Assembly (NCBI RefSeq): GCF_037042905.1
Contig: NC_087245.1
Span: 11,299,501-11,363,500 of the forward strand
Reading direction: 5' to 3'
Origin: Lytechinus pictus
Lineage: Eukaryota; Echinodermata; Echinoidea; Temnopleuroida; Toxopneustidae
Length of the DNA stretch: 64,000 nucleotides
The position numbers and the translations under genes are program-made. Of this stretch, positions 22,900 through 34,700 are shown piece by piece. The notes beneath the pieces are model-generated. The model was not told the DNA's origin and made no database searches. It worked only from the letters and a program-made list of their open reading frames with translations. How positions within the stretch are numbered: position 1 is the stretch's first letter; each line of letters opens with the position of its first letter.

Positions 22900-22907
22900 C
22901 ATCACAC

Positions 22908-23700
22908 ATTACGTACACATGGCCTTCGTTTTTTTTAAATCGCGAACTCAAATCATAAACAGACTTTTGTTTATATTGTTGTGGAAATCCGGGAACCCAA
23001 TGTCACAAATGTGACCTATATTTTTCCGGGCGACCGTTCTAAAAATAAACGCAATTAATCCCCGGGCAAATCCCATCGTTGCCTATGAGAGCCAAGACAG
23101 CCAAGCTAAATTTGTACGAATTGTTCTTTGTATAGGAGCTGAGGAACTCAGATAATTAAATTTTATATGTGACATCGAATGAATTACACTGATGTTTTCC
23201 GAATTTGACATTCAGTAAAGCAGCCAGCTCTTGGAGCTCACATAAAATTATCGAGGTTGAAATCTCACTGCCCAGCACTGCACTGCACTGCATACGAAGT
23301 TGGACATGACGAATGCAATTTATGGGGTTTTGTCTTTGGTCCTTGGCAGCAAAACCTTTCGGTTAATGTAGTTTGGGTAGTAGTGGACAAATATTTTTAG
23401 TAAATAGGGCTTTATCACTTGCAAAAATATTCAAGAAGCAATGTTATTGATTCAAATCTTTTGATTTGTCCCACTTCGATATGTGATTAAAATGTACACC
23501 CCCTACTATATGAATGAATGGGTCCGCTGATCATAACTTTCCCACGTGCAGTCGAGTTGAGTGCATGAGTGACTTGCATGCTCACAACACGCAGAAGGTG
23601 ATCAGCTGTTTGCTTGACCTGGGAATTGCGAAACTTCATCTCGTGCACGCATTAATTGTATGAACAATGTGTTCGCACGCATGTAAACACAGGAGTATCA
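22908..23700. other. Possible upstream region of gene B
   Basis: Relatively unique-looking sequence with CACTG short repeats at about 23265-23295 and mixed GC content. No exon or TATA box can be assigned confidently. If the candidate first exon ending at 23873 is right, its promoter lies here. Confidence 0.3.
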
Positions 23701-23873
23701 GAGAGACGAGCTCAGCTAAAGGTTATTTAGCTGCCAAGTTACAGAAGACGAAATTATCAAATTTGAGTGTTTGCTTTCTCCAGTCTATACCACAACAAAA
23801 TTCCATTGAACCACACTTAAGACGTTTCTGATGTTATGGTCCGAAGTCTATTGATTCTTTAACATATGATTTG
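23700..23873 (+). other. Candidate non-coding first exon of gene B
   Basis: A good donor (ATTTG|GTAAGTT) ends at 23873. The nearest strong acceptor downstream in the correct strand is TTTGTATTTGCAG at 28716-28728, which begins the first coding exon. Joining them puts TG next to A and creates an in-frame TGA upstream of the ATG at 28757, which supports that start codon. The 5' boundary is unknown and the intermediate ~4.85-kb intron is transposon-filled. This is inference from splice signals only. Confidence 0.35.
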
Positions 23874-26089
23874 GTAAGTTGATTTATTTTAAAATCGTAT
23901 CGACTAGCGAGTATTGAACTTATCTTGAGACTTGATCTAGATCAGATCATCAGTCTTACATACACTCTTAGTCTTACTATAATTAAGCGATGTAGATCTA
24001 AGGGTTCTCAATAACTGATTGAATGAGCGAATTTTTTGTTTGGTATTTATTAAAACAAATGGTTGATGAACCTAGTACATGTAGTAAACAGTGAAAAAAA
24101 GGGGGAGACACTAGTATTTATATTGTAACTTAATATAACCTCCAAACTTTGCCTGGCTTTGGTCCAAATACAGTCCAAAACTGAACACTCCCACTAGCTC
24201 CCAGTTAATAACTTGATCTTGATGATCTCTGCAATTGCTATCAACAACATGAAAAAGAGGACAAGAGGTTGTCTAAATAAAAAATGTTAGAAGTAAATAA
24301 AAATGTAGGCCTAGAAGGCTAGATCTTGTAATACTAATTCAAATAGATCTCGGGTTTAACATTCTCATGAATGTTTAAACTGTTGGATCTGGACTAGACA
24401 GCTGGCAGCCGTCTGTTTCGAGGAGGATTTTAACATTTTTTTATTTTTTTTATTTCTCCTTGTACACAGACGGCTTGCTATCATGCAGCCACCATTAGGG
24501 GGTTAACAATGCAAAATCCCCTGACGGGGCTCATCGATTTTTGTCTTTATTTCATAAAAATATATAAAAAGAACCACCAAAATAAAGATTATTATTCGGT
24601 TTTGGCCTGAAATGCACCAAAACAGGGAAAATAGACTTAAATGGGGAAAAAACAGTGACTTACTTCGGGTGTCGCGCAACTTCACTTCCCTGTTTTATCT
24701 GAACTTAATACATAAACATATGGCCATTGAGTCCCTGTACAGATCGAGCTAGAACTTCGGTCTCTGTATTTGGTGAGTAGAGCCAACAGAGTTCAGCGGA
24801 ACAACCAACATAACAGAGACTGAAGCTTTTGGTCTAGATCTAGACTAGATCTAGTTTTTGTTATGTCATGATTAAGTAAATTTAAAGACTATTGTGGATA
24901 TTTGGACAGTCTGACCCTGGCTTTACTGCAGCATCCTGAACATCATGATCATGTCATGTTTGTGGTGGTGTCTCAGCCTCAGCTCTCAGGGTAGATCTAC
25001 CTATCCCTGAATTGCTTGATGATGGGATTTTTTAAAGATTAATACCCTTGACGGGAAGAGTTCCTTTTGGGACAGCCACGAAAAAATGAAAATAAAAATA
25101 TGGAGAAGGTTCAAAATAATATATCTAGCCCTATTAAACATAGAACATATATGATAGGAGAGTAGAAATACATACCAAAATATGGCTTTATTCTGTGAAA
25201 ATTTTGAAGCAGAATCAAGTGTGTGTAATTGTCCTTCCATAGACATCTTTTATTTAGTCAGTAAAGGGTCTGAAAGCCTAGACTAGTCGAACAATCGGTT
25301 TATCATCACTAAAAAACAACTTCCGGTATCAGCGTTTCTCGCTAGCATAGTGGGAAGAATCTTGACTGCAATTACAACGATATGAGTTTGAGTCCCAGCT
25401 AAGGTAAAAAAACACTATAAAAAAAAAATGAACCGGAAGTCTCAACAATCTTTTGTTATTTTGGGTGGCTGTTACAAGAGAAACTCTTTCCCCATTGACA
25501 ATTTTCTAGGCTAAATTTTCCACCCCCAAAAAATGTTGAAAATAAGTGAACAGTTCAACAGGGCATAAATTTTACCCAAGGAAACTTGGTTTTAAAACCT
25601 GTTGCATACATGTGTGAATAAATGCACAGTGATTAAGCACTCCTTTCCTCTTTCTGGAGGTAAAGTGGGCAACGGCGTAGCCAGAAATTAATTTTGGAGG
25701 GGGCGGTAAGTGCAATTGAAGTGTGCCAACACTCCAGAACGCGTATAACCCATTCTGTTGCAGTGGCTGCAGAACAGGGGATTGTCACTATGTATTCTAT
25801 TCTGCATTCCTGTTTTGTGTTGAGGAAGTTGATTTAAATTAAGAAAAAAAACAATATCAGAATTTATTTAAGAAATACGAATACTGAGCAGGCTTCAGTG
25901 ATTTTATTGACCTTCCATTGTTGAAAATTTGAAATCCATCAACACATTTCCGTTGTTTCCTCATACTCTGGTTCAGGAAGGGAAGACAGTTGAACCACAT
26001 ATACTGGTTGTTGTATTTGTATGCATATTTTGTAAATTGAATGATGGTTGAAAAAAATTAAATAGAAAACATTTGATTTGAGTGGTAGT
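23874..26089 (+). other. Proposed first intron of gene B, proximal part
   Basis: AT-rich with TCTAGATC-type words. At about 24778-24835 a ~55-bp phrase (GAGCCAACAGAGTTCAGCGG ... GACTGAAGCTTTTGGTCTA) is repeated with few changes at 53070-53125, marking a dispersed repeat. At 25320-25420 is a weakly tRNA-like stretch with GAGTTTGAGTCCC. No exon recognised. Confidence 0.35.
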
Positions 26090-26667
26090 CAGGGTTGGCA
26101 CGTTTTAAACGGTGTGTTTTAAAACATGTTTTAAAACGCGTTTTAAAACACCTGGTTTTTTTACAAAAAACCGTGTTTTAAAACACCTCATAGACTTGTG
26201 TGTTATAAATATGCATGGATGTGATTTTACATGAATATACTTTTTTTCTTACAGGTTGTAAGTGGTATATTATTTTCTTCTAACTAAATCTCTTTCTCAC
26301 CACCACTCTTTTTCTCCTCTCTCTTTCCCCCCTTATTCTCCCCTTTTCCATTGCTTTGTCATGTTCCTTTCCTCCTGTTCAATTATGTAGATCAATCTAT
26401 ATATTCTCATTTTAACAAGCATTTGAGTGTTGTGCTCACTTTTAGACAGGGAAAGAAACACTATTTAAAATAAGCTCAAATATGTAATAGTAGTACTTGA
26501 ATGAAATGGAAGTGTTGCACATGCACAATAATATTTTGCAAATAGACAGTATAACTGACATTGTAACCTTGAGGTACACACGAAAGTAGGTGAAACTTTG
26601 CGCTTTGTAAAGATGAAGAAAAGTAGTTTAATTCAGAATAAGATAATCAGCTAGCAAACCTTATAGG

Positions 26668-27214
26668 ACAAATCCACCCCAAGAAAAAGGTATTATGCTG
26701 AAAATTTCATCAAAATCGGATGTAAAATAGTAAAGTGATGACATTTTAGAGTTTCGCTTAATTTCGCAAAACAGTTATATGCGCATCCTGGTTGGTATGC
26801 AAAGGAGGGGACTGATGACATCACTCACTATTTATTTTGTATGTCGTTATTTTCTCATTGTCATGTGAAATATATTTTTTTCCTCCCTGAACATGAGTGG
26901 AACTACCATTGTTTTAACATTTTTTGGTTCAGTTAAGTTGGTCATTATTATCAAATCTGTATAAATTGAAATATTTTATTGTTCAAACAATTAAAAAAAC
27001 AAAAGAAATAGTGAGTGAGGGACATCATCAACTCCCTCATTTGCACATCACTGAGTTGTTATAAATGTTTTGTGAAAAACAAGCGAAACTTTAAAATGTC
27101 ATAACTTTCTTATTTTACATCCGATTTCGATGAAATTTTCAGCATTATGCTTGTTTGAATTTTCTCTACTGATTCAAATCAGCATTTTTCTGGGGTGGAT
27201 TTGACCTTTAACCC
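26668..27214. mobile_element. Intact fold-back element (~550 bp)
   Basis: The left arm ('aaatccaccccaagaaaaa..ttatgctgaaaatttcatc') and right arm ('gatgaaattttcagcattatgc..ctggggtggattt') are long inverted repeats of over 150 bp around a spacer that includes 'gatgacatcactcac' and its near-inverse. It is the reference copy for the split one at 18170-18975. Confidence 0.75.
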
Positions 27215-27345
27215 TAACAATCCCAGGGGACTGTAATGGACCCCTTAATAATTTCTATGATAAATCCATAAGAACAGCAGGGCCACGCCATATTGTTCAA
27301 GACTATTTTTTGGATACATGCATGGATATGCGGTTATGATATTAC

Positions 27346-27377
27346 CATGGAGCTATCAACACATTGATAGCTCCATG
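27346..27377. repeat. Perfect 14-bp hairpin with TGGAGCTA core
   Basis: CATGGAGCTATCAA, the spacer CACA, then the exact complement. Same core as the palindrome at 2439-2463 and related to 17636-17665. Confidence 0.9.
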
Positions 27378-27699
27378 ATATTACACAAGTAAAGCCAATG
27401 CAAATTTTTCGCCAACATTTTATCTGTATCAATATTTGTACTTTTTGTTAATGATTGGAAAATTATTGCCAATAATTTCCATTAAAAAACGATAAAAAAC
27501 CCAAAAGTAACCACAAAACTGTACATAAAAAATTATTTAAAAAAACAGTTAAAACAAACATTGAAAAAAACAATTTGATTAAAACTCCTCAATTAAAGAA
27601 ATAAGCAGTTCAAGGGCCTAATATTTATAGATTTAAACCCAAACTTATATTTCATGCACTTGTGGGTACCCGGTAGGATGTGAAAGTCATTGTAGCTTG

Positions 27700-27895
27700 T
27701 CCAGTACTGTGTGCGCCTCACTAGCGACTGACTGGAATACTACCCAGGGAGTGGAGGATGTGCATACATTGTGTGCGGGATGACTGATTGAATCTGATGA
27801 CTGGGTTAATAATATATCTGTATAGCGCTTAGACACGTCGTTCCAATGGATTAAGCGCTATATAAAAGCGGACTATTATTATCATTATTATTACT
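27700..27895 (+). mobile_element. SINE-type 3' region with GCGCTATATAA tail
   Basis: Contains 'tatagcgcttagacacgtcg' and then 'attaagcgctatataaaagcgg' followed by ATT repeats at 27821-27895. The same tail form is seen at 40-90. The tRNA-like head is not clearly present, so this is a truncated or diverged copy. Confidence 0.45.
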
Positions 27896-28382
27896 TAAAA
27901 TTTGTATAATTGATACAAATGAAATAAAGCATATTGAGTAAATGAAATTAAGCTTTGAAAGCCTATAGTCTATAGATTATGTTGTTTTCTTACATAGTGC
28001 AACTTCTTCTCACCCCTATAGATTGATAAGACTAAAAAAAACCTGAGACTACATGTATGAGGAATAAACTTATAAAATGTCAACTTAATTTTTTGGCATT
28101 CAATTTCCTTGATTTAGTAATTTTGGGAAAAATATGAACTTTTCTGTTGAAAATTCAGTAACAAAAATTGTAGTCATCTCTTATTACTCCAAAAATGTAA
28201 TTAAAACATCAAGAGCTTAAATCATATTGTATAAAGTGTATAATTTAATTGATTTACAGGAAAATTACATTGTTCGTTGGAAAAAAACGTTTTAAAACGA
28301 TTTAAAACGTTTTAAAACAATAAAAAACGTTTTATTTGTTTTTTTTAATAAAACACATTTTTTATTACAACCCTGGTACACC

Positions 28383-28589
28383 CAGGGGCGGATCCAGGAT
28401 TTTCCAAGGGGGCGGGCACATTTTTCTGAGGAAAAATTTGACAAGCAAAAAAACAAGGTCTTAACTTCCAAAAGGGGGGCACACTTCTGTTTTAATGGCG
28501 TTTTTACATTACAAATTTTAATTTTGCTTTTCAAAAGTGGGGGGCATGGGCCGGCTGTGCCCCCCCCCCCCCCTCTAGATCCGCCAGTT
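28383..28589. mobile_element. Short hAT-type MITE with CAGGGGCGGATCCAGG end
   Basis: The left end CAGGGGCGGATCCAGG faces a CTAGATCCGCCAG right end, with G-rich then C-rich subterminal runs. GGTACACC at 28375-28382 and GATACACC at 28590-28597 match at 7 of 8 positions, consistent with an aged hAT target duplication. A left-end fragment of the same family is at 52345-52420. The first TSD base coincides with the last base of the CAACCCTG end of the adjoining element. Confidence 0.65.
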
Positions 28590-28756
28590 GATACACCTAC
28601 ATGTATTCAATTTCATTTCAATCATAGTGTTGTTGATAAAAAACATCAGCAGGGTACAGCCTAATTGTAGATTTTTTTTTTCAAAATGTAACTTTTGGCC
28701 TGTTCAATTTTTTATTTTGTATTTGCAGAATCTCAGCTGAAGAAAACATTTCCATA

Positions 28757-31700
28757 ATGCCATCCAACTCAAATGACCGAGATCTTGAAGCCATGGCTGA
28801 TACTGCACGTACCAGCCACCCAACAATGCTTGTTCATGCTCATTCCAGCCAATATAGAGGAGGTTCTGTTGGTATTGGGGCCCAGCTCACCCCAGCAGGT
28901 AGCTATGTACCCCTTACCCCCTCTGCCAATGCCTACCACAACTACAACTCCAGCGTTGGTAAGATGACTGGGCTTCTGCAAATTCTTTGTGGCTCAGTAT
29001 CATCTGTGATGGGGCTACTGGCCCTGGTGTTGCATTCACACAAATACTTCATGGATCTACCCTTGTGGGCTGGACTGGTGAGTCCATTTATTTTGGTGAA
29101 TTTTTGAGCACATGCACAGTTGATCTGTGATCTCTCAAACATAAGCACTGATGTCCTTATACAATAAAGCTGGAAAACCATGTTGAAGATGAAAGGGGGG
29201 TACCTTCATATTGTTATTGTCTTTACTTTTTTCTCCCCCTTCTCAGTTTTTGGTCATTGTATGCTCATCCATATATGCAGAGATTATGGGATGATTCATA
29301 CCGTATTCCTTGGAACCTGTAAATAACTTAAATACTGTGAATCCAGTTTGTATGTGTTGCTATGTTTGTAAATCTCTGACAAGACCTAAGGTTACCAAAA
29401 TCAGCCACTGTTTTCAAACTATATGCATAAAATCTTCTCCTACGGCGGCCGTACGGCGAGTCAAAACGGCCGTTTTAACATGTTTATGTATCAGCTACAT
29501 ATGAAGAGCTCACTTGCAAAAGGGGTTAGGTCCATTTTTCATCAAATTTGATTTTTTTTTTTTTGGTCTCGATGTATAGATTTTTAGTAGCTCTATAAGA
29601 TGATACCAAAGAAAAGTTGAAATTCCTAATTAAAAGTTATCAAAAATGGCAAAGAAAAATCACTTTTTTTTCAAAAGGGGTTAGGTCCATTTCAGTTTAG
29701 TTGCAAATGGGATTAGGTCCACACCGAATTTTTTTGGAAAAGAATATTTTAAAAAATATGAAGGTAGATTTCTTTTTATACCCAATTTTATGTTGTCATG
29801 GTAGGGAATCTTGAAAATTTAGTTTCGCATAAGAATATGCAATATAGCAGAATAAAAAAAAATGATTTTCTTGGAGTGGACCTAAGCCCTTTTGCAAACA
29901 AACTCTTCTGAAGAGCTCATTTGTCAAAAGGGGTTAGGTCCATTGTTCATAAATTTTATTGTTTTCTGTCTCAAAACCTCTAAATTTTCAGTCGCTTTGA
30001 TGAAAACAAAGAAAATTTGAAATTTACATGAAAACGTGAAAAAAAGTGGAAAAGAAAAATCACTTTTTTAATCAAAATAGATTGGATTCATTTCAGTTTA
30101 CTTGCAAAAGGGCTTAGGTCCACAATGATAATTTTTAAAAGAATTTATAGAAAAAAATTGAAGACAGGTAGATTTCTTTTATAACCAATTTTATGTTCAC
30201 ATGAGAGGGTAGTACATCATGACAATTGAGTTTCTCTTAAGAATATTGCAGTAATAAAGTGAGAATAAAAAACTTGGTTTTTCTCAGAATGGTCCAAAGT
30301 GGACCTAAGCCCTTTTGCAACTAAACTCTTCATATACATGAAGGTGGTGTTAATATAAATGAATAAAATTGCCGTTTCGACTTGTTGTAAGGCCGCTGTA
30401 GGGGAAATGTGACTGCAGCATCAATAGGCCTACCCTTCAAAGAAAAGTTATTCTTTAAACTTAGCTTTGCTGAGGTTCACCAGACAAAGCAACAGATTTA
30501 CAAACAAACTTAATTAGGCCTGTTTATTCTGAATATGTGCTTACTTTTTAAACAGAGGATCTTGACTACCAGAAAGCTTGTAGAGGTTTTCCAGACATAG
30601 CAACAAGTATTGTAACTAGGCACTTCTTGATATTAAGCTTTAGCTTGACTATCTTTTTTAAAAGATTAAAAGTCCTGAGTGTATTTGACCTTTATAAACT
30701 ATCCCTTGGATCATTTATGTATTCTTGTCACAAAAAGATAATTCCTGAATCACTAAGCAGATATTTTTGTCTCAATACTACTACCCATTCTCACCAAACT
30801 TGTAGACAATTTGATTTTCACATGCCCTCTGTCCGTACTACTTTTACTAAAAAAACTATAATGTATTCAGGTCCCAAATTATGGAACTCTCTTCCCCCTA
30901 CACTTAAAAATAGTGTATCCCTTAATAGTTTTCAACGTCAGTACAAAGAAATTCTGTTAACAACGTTCGCATCCAATAACAACTAAGTAATTGTAACATG
31001 ACTATAATTTCTGTGTTGGCCCTTCTACACTTATTCTCACTAATTTCACTTGTCGATCTTCTGTGACCCTCCACATACGCTAGTCCTTTACCTTTTTTCT
31101 GTCATTTTCCTAAAAAGGCAAACACTTCATTTTAACTTTATTAATGTTTGTTTTTCCTTTGTATGCTTTTGTCTTTGCATGTTCTTTTTTGTATCCCTTC
31201 TTTTTCTTTCTTTACTGGGCTGGAACTTCTAAGATCCAACAGATCTTTAATGCCAGTCCACACACGAAGCCTGTTTTGTACACTAATACTGTATTATCAT
31301 TTTTGTTACTTTATTTTGTTCTTGTCATTATGTACAACAACATCCTTCAACTTTGTATTGTAACTATAGGATGTCATATTATACATTTAAAATGCAGAAA
31401 GAGGTAGCTGAGATTCTTAACAAAGTGCTGTAAGAAGTGGTACCTAGTAATCTGCTTGAAAAAAGAATATGTAGGTCAGGTCACTGCAAGGTAATCTGAT
31501 ATCAGTAAACTACTTCTTGAGTTGCACCCAAGTTTCAAGTAACATATTTTGGGGGTATTATTTCAATTTTTGTGAATTTATATAATAAAAGTTTCAATTG
31601 GAAACTTTTTCATGCTCGGTCAACTTGGATTCACTATTCAGATTTGTTGTGTTGGTCCTACCTGTAAGCTATTATCATTTTTTCTTCTCTATCGGGTATT

Positions 31701-34700
31701 TCCTTGTAATTTCTTTGGATATTTGAAAAAAAAATGTTTCTGATTTTTTTTCTTTTCTCCCAAATAGCTGTATCTCTTTGGAGGTGTATTTGGTGTGTCA
31801 ACTACAAAACAACAGACATTCATGGTAAATGCAATTTGATTTGTTCTTGTAAAGTCATCAGACCATTGGTAGTTTCTAGGCATTGGTGCTTTCAATCTCA
31901 GAAAAAATGGGAGCCATGTACCTCCCTTGAAAGACTGTGCAGCATAATGTATAAATCAAGTTTTGCACCCTTTTGAAAAAAGCCAAATGCTCACCAAACC
32001 ATTGAATATTAGGCTTAAATTTATTTCCAAATTGTAAAATAGGTCTGTTATAGCTGTGCTTGATGTGTACTCCTATATCGTGCATACACACATAGGTTTA
32101 GAACTTCTCAAGTGGAATGTATATAGGCCTACATAGCAAAGAAGTGTACTTTTTAATTTTAACTTAATTATTGGTGCCACAACATTTGCTCCTGCGACAT
32201 TTGCTCCGGTCTTAATATTTCAGAGGGCAAAGGGTTAGAGTTAGGATTGTGATTAGAGTTTTTGGTTCAGAATAATGTAAAGATCGCTATTAGGGTTTAT
32301 CAAGTTTTGGAGATTAGATTGTATGTGTGGCTTAACGTGCAGATTTTCCATCGGAGCAATTGTTGCCAGAGCAAATGTCATGGAACTTAATTATTATCTC
32401 ATTATGCATTAAAATTTATCATTTATTCCATGTTTTATATTATAGGTTGGTCTGTATCTAGTCTTTTCCATTGTCTCAAGTTTGTCATCTTCAGTGGTTG
32501 TTGTTACACAGGGTCATGCTACATTTATGGAAGCAAACACATGTGAATGTTCTATTTTACAGGTATGTACTTCCGCAATTGTCAAATTTCTTATGATGTT
32601 TTTTAATTTCATATTTTGTTTGATTTGTTTACACTTTTTGATTTATTATTCATTTATTTGTTTTTTTCATTCTTCCATTTATACATCCATCTATCCATTC
32701 ACTTTTTGTGAGGGGGGGGGGGGGAGGCAGAGGTAGACTTCCAGATGTGCCCCTGCTATTGAAACTCATTTTTTAAATAAGTATCAGGAAAACAAATATG
32801 CCAGTTTCTTTGAAAATAAATCTTGAAATGCAGGGTTATATTTGTTACCATTGAATGAAGATACTAATTCTATATGTGCACAGAATGTATTTGTTATTAA
32901 TTTCTTTTAGAGTTTTACATCAAATGTTGTTGGGCTTAAATCACAAATTTGATCTCTTTGTCCTGAATTTGTTAATAATTAATGTAGTGTCTGTAAAGTC
33001 CAGTGAGTATAACATTGCAGTATTTTGTGTTTAGTGTGCATTTTAAAACAAGTGTGAATCTCTTCTGCATCCCATAGTAATGCCCAAGTAATGCCTAGTA
33101 TGCAAGAGGTTAAAAGGGCAAGAGGAAAGGCCAATAATAAGAGTAAATGGTCTTATGTATGTCAAAATTATTTGTTCCCCTTCAGAACTTCCTTTTACTT
33201 AAATATAAAAATAAATATTCGGGAATATCCAGGGACATTTTATTTTCCCTGCACATAGTTGCATAGTCATCCTGTTTTGGTTTATTTTTAAGGATGTGAA
33301 TTTTGGCAGAGTTTCATGACTTGATATCAAATTCCCTCCAGAGATTCAGTGCTCATATAAGTAGGTCAGGGCCTTGGTCTTATAAAGAGTTGCAATAGGT
33401 TGAAATCGAACTCAAATTGTGATTGATCTACAGTGTAGATTTGTCTATTTGAGGGATAGGAATTGTAAATCAGTTGAAATTTGAGTTTTATTTATCTATT
33501 GCAGGTCTTTGTAAGGTGAGATTCAGTGTTGGTAGGCAAAATCTTGAATATGAACTTTAAATTTGATAGGCTCTCTTTAAAAAGGGTTCCAACTCTTATG
33601 GATAAGAAATAAAAATATATATTGTATACTCGAGAGTTGGTGACACAGTGATATTGGCTTTTACAAATTAATGCTTTTTATTTGCTTTCTTATTTATTAC
33701 TTGTTACTTTTTCTCTTTGGCCTTTGTCCTATTTTTAAATATTTTGTCTTTTTTTTTTTTTGGGGGGGGGGGTCTCTTTCTCCTTCCCTGATCACTTTTC
33801 TTCCCTCATTCATTTGTCTCACTCCCCCCTCTCTCTCACCCCTGTCAATTCATGCTTTCTTCCTTTCCATCATATCACCTTCCCTTCTCCTGTATCTCTC
33901 CTCCTTCCATTATCTTCAATCCACCCCTTTACCCCTTTTTCCATCCCTTTCCCGTTTCACTCTCCCTCCCTCTTTTCTATCCTCATATTAAACCAATCTC
34001 TCTACCTCTATTATCTTTCAGAGCACCCATATGTTGTACGATGCTACTGCTGCCCTAGTGTCATGCCTGGAGCTCCTCGTGACCTGTGTAGCCATCTATC
34101 ATTGCCTCTTAGGTCTTGGTTGTTGTAGCTGCTGCCAGGGTCCCATTCCCAGGGTAAGTCCATACGTGATGAGAGGTCTGGTATCTCCACACTTGATATC
34201 CAAGGAGGCTCAATTCACAATGGCAGAAATGTTGCTCTTAAATCTATTCAGTTGAAATATAGAAAAGGATCTTTTCAGAAAAATAGAAGCCAGCATGGAC
34301 AGTGTACATACAAGTGCGAGTAATACCTTTGCTTATTTGTGCTAGATCCATAATTTATCACCTGTTTTAAACCTGATGTTACTATATTTGTAGACTGTTT
34401 TGATGCCTGATCAAGGCATTATGCTTTGGGGTCATCCAGCCTTCCCTGATCAAATTTGTTTTAGGAGGTATCATGGTCAAAGGTCACAATTCAAATATCT
34501 TGTGCTTTTTGTTATAACTAAGGAATTGTTTAGTGGATCAACTTCAAACTTATTTCAATTTATACCATTGGATGGATGATGATATAGGGGTCACAATGTC
34601 AAAGGTCACAGAGGTCATAATATCTTGTTCTTGCGAGAAAAAAAGGAGCGTTCAAGGGACCAACTTCAAACTCTGCTTATTTATGCAGACATGAATTAGA

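Larger units (their letters stand above)
26090..28375. mobile_element. hAT-like element with GTTTTAAAAC subterminal arrays
   Basis: The left end CAGGGTTGGCACG (26090) and the right end ACAACCCTG (to 28375) are inverted. Runs of the self-complementary word GTTTTAAAAC follow inside each end (26100-26185 and 28290-28335). No convincing 8-bp target duplication is seen, so the two ends might belong to different copies. Several other repeats are nested inside. Confidence 0.5.

Noticed and set aside
26090..28375. Clear 8-bp target duplication for the CAGGGTTGG element
   Set aside because: The flanks GTGGTAGT and GTACACCC do not match, so the element is reported only as hAT-like on its ends.
33671..34128. 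Long overlapping plus-strand Ser/Pro/Leu-rich frames
   Set aside because: Translation of the pyrimidine tract that precedes gene B exon 4. Only the in-phase part from 34022 is exon.
34603..34617. DR3 nuclear receptor element (AGGTCA-CAG-AGGTCA)
   Set aside because: It falls within a degenerate repeat family whose units contain AGGTCA words by descent; nothing suggests selection on the site.
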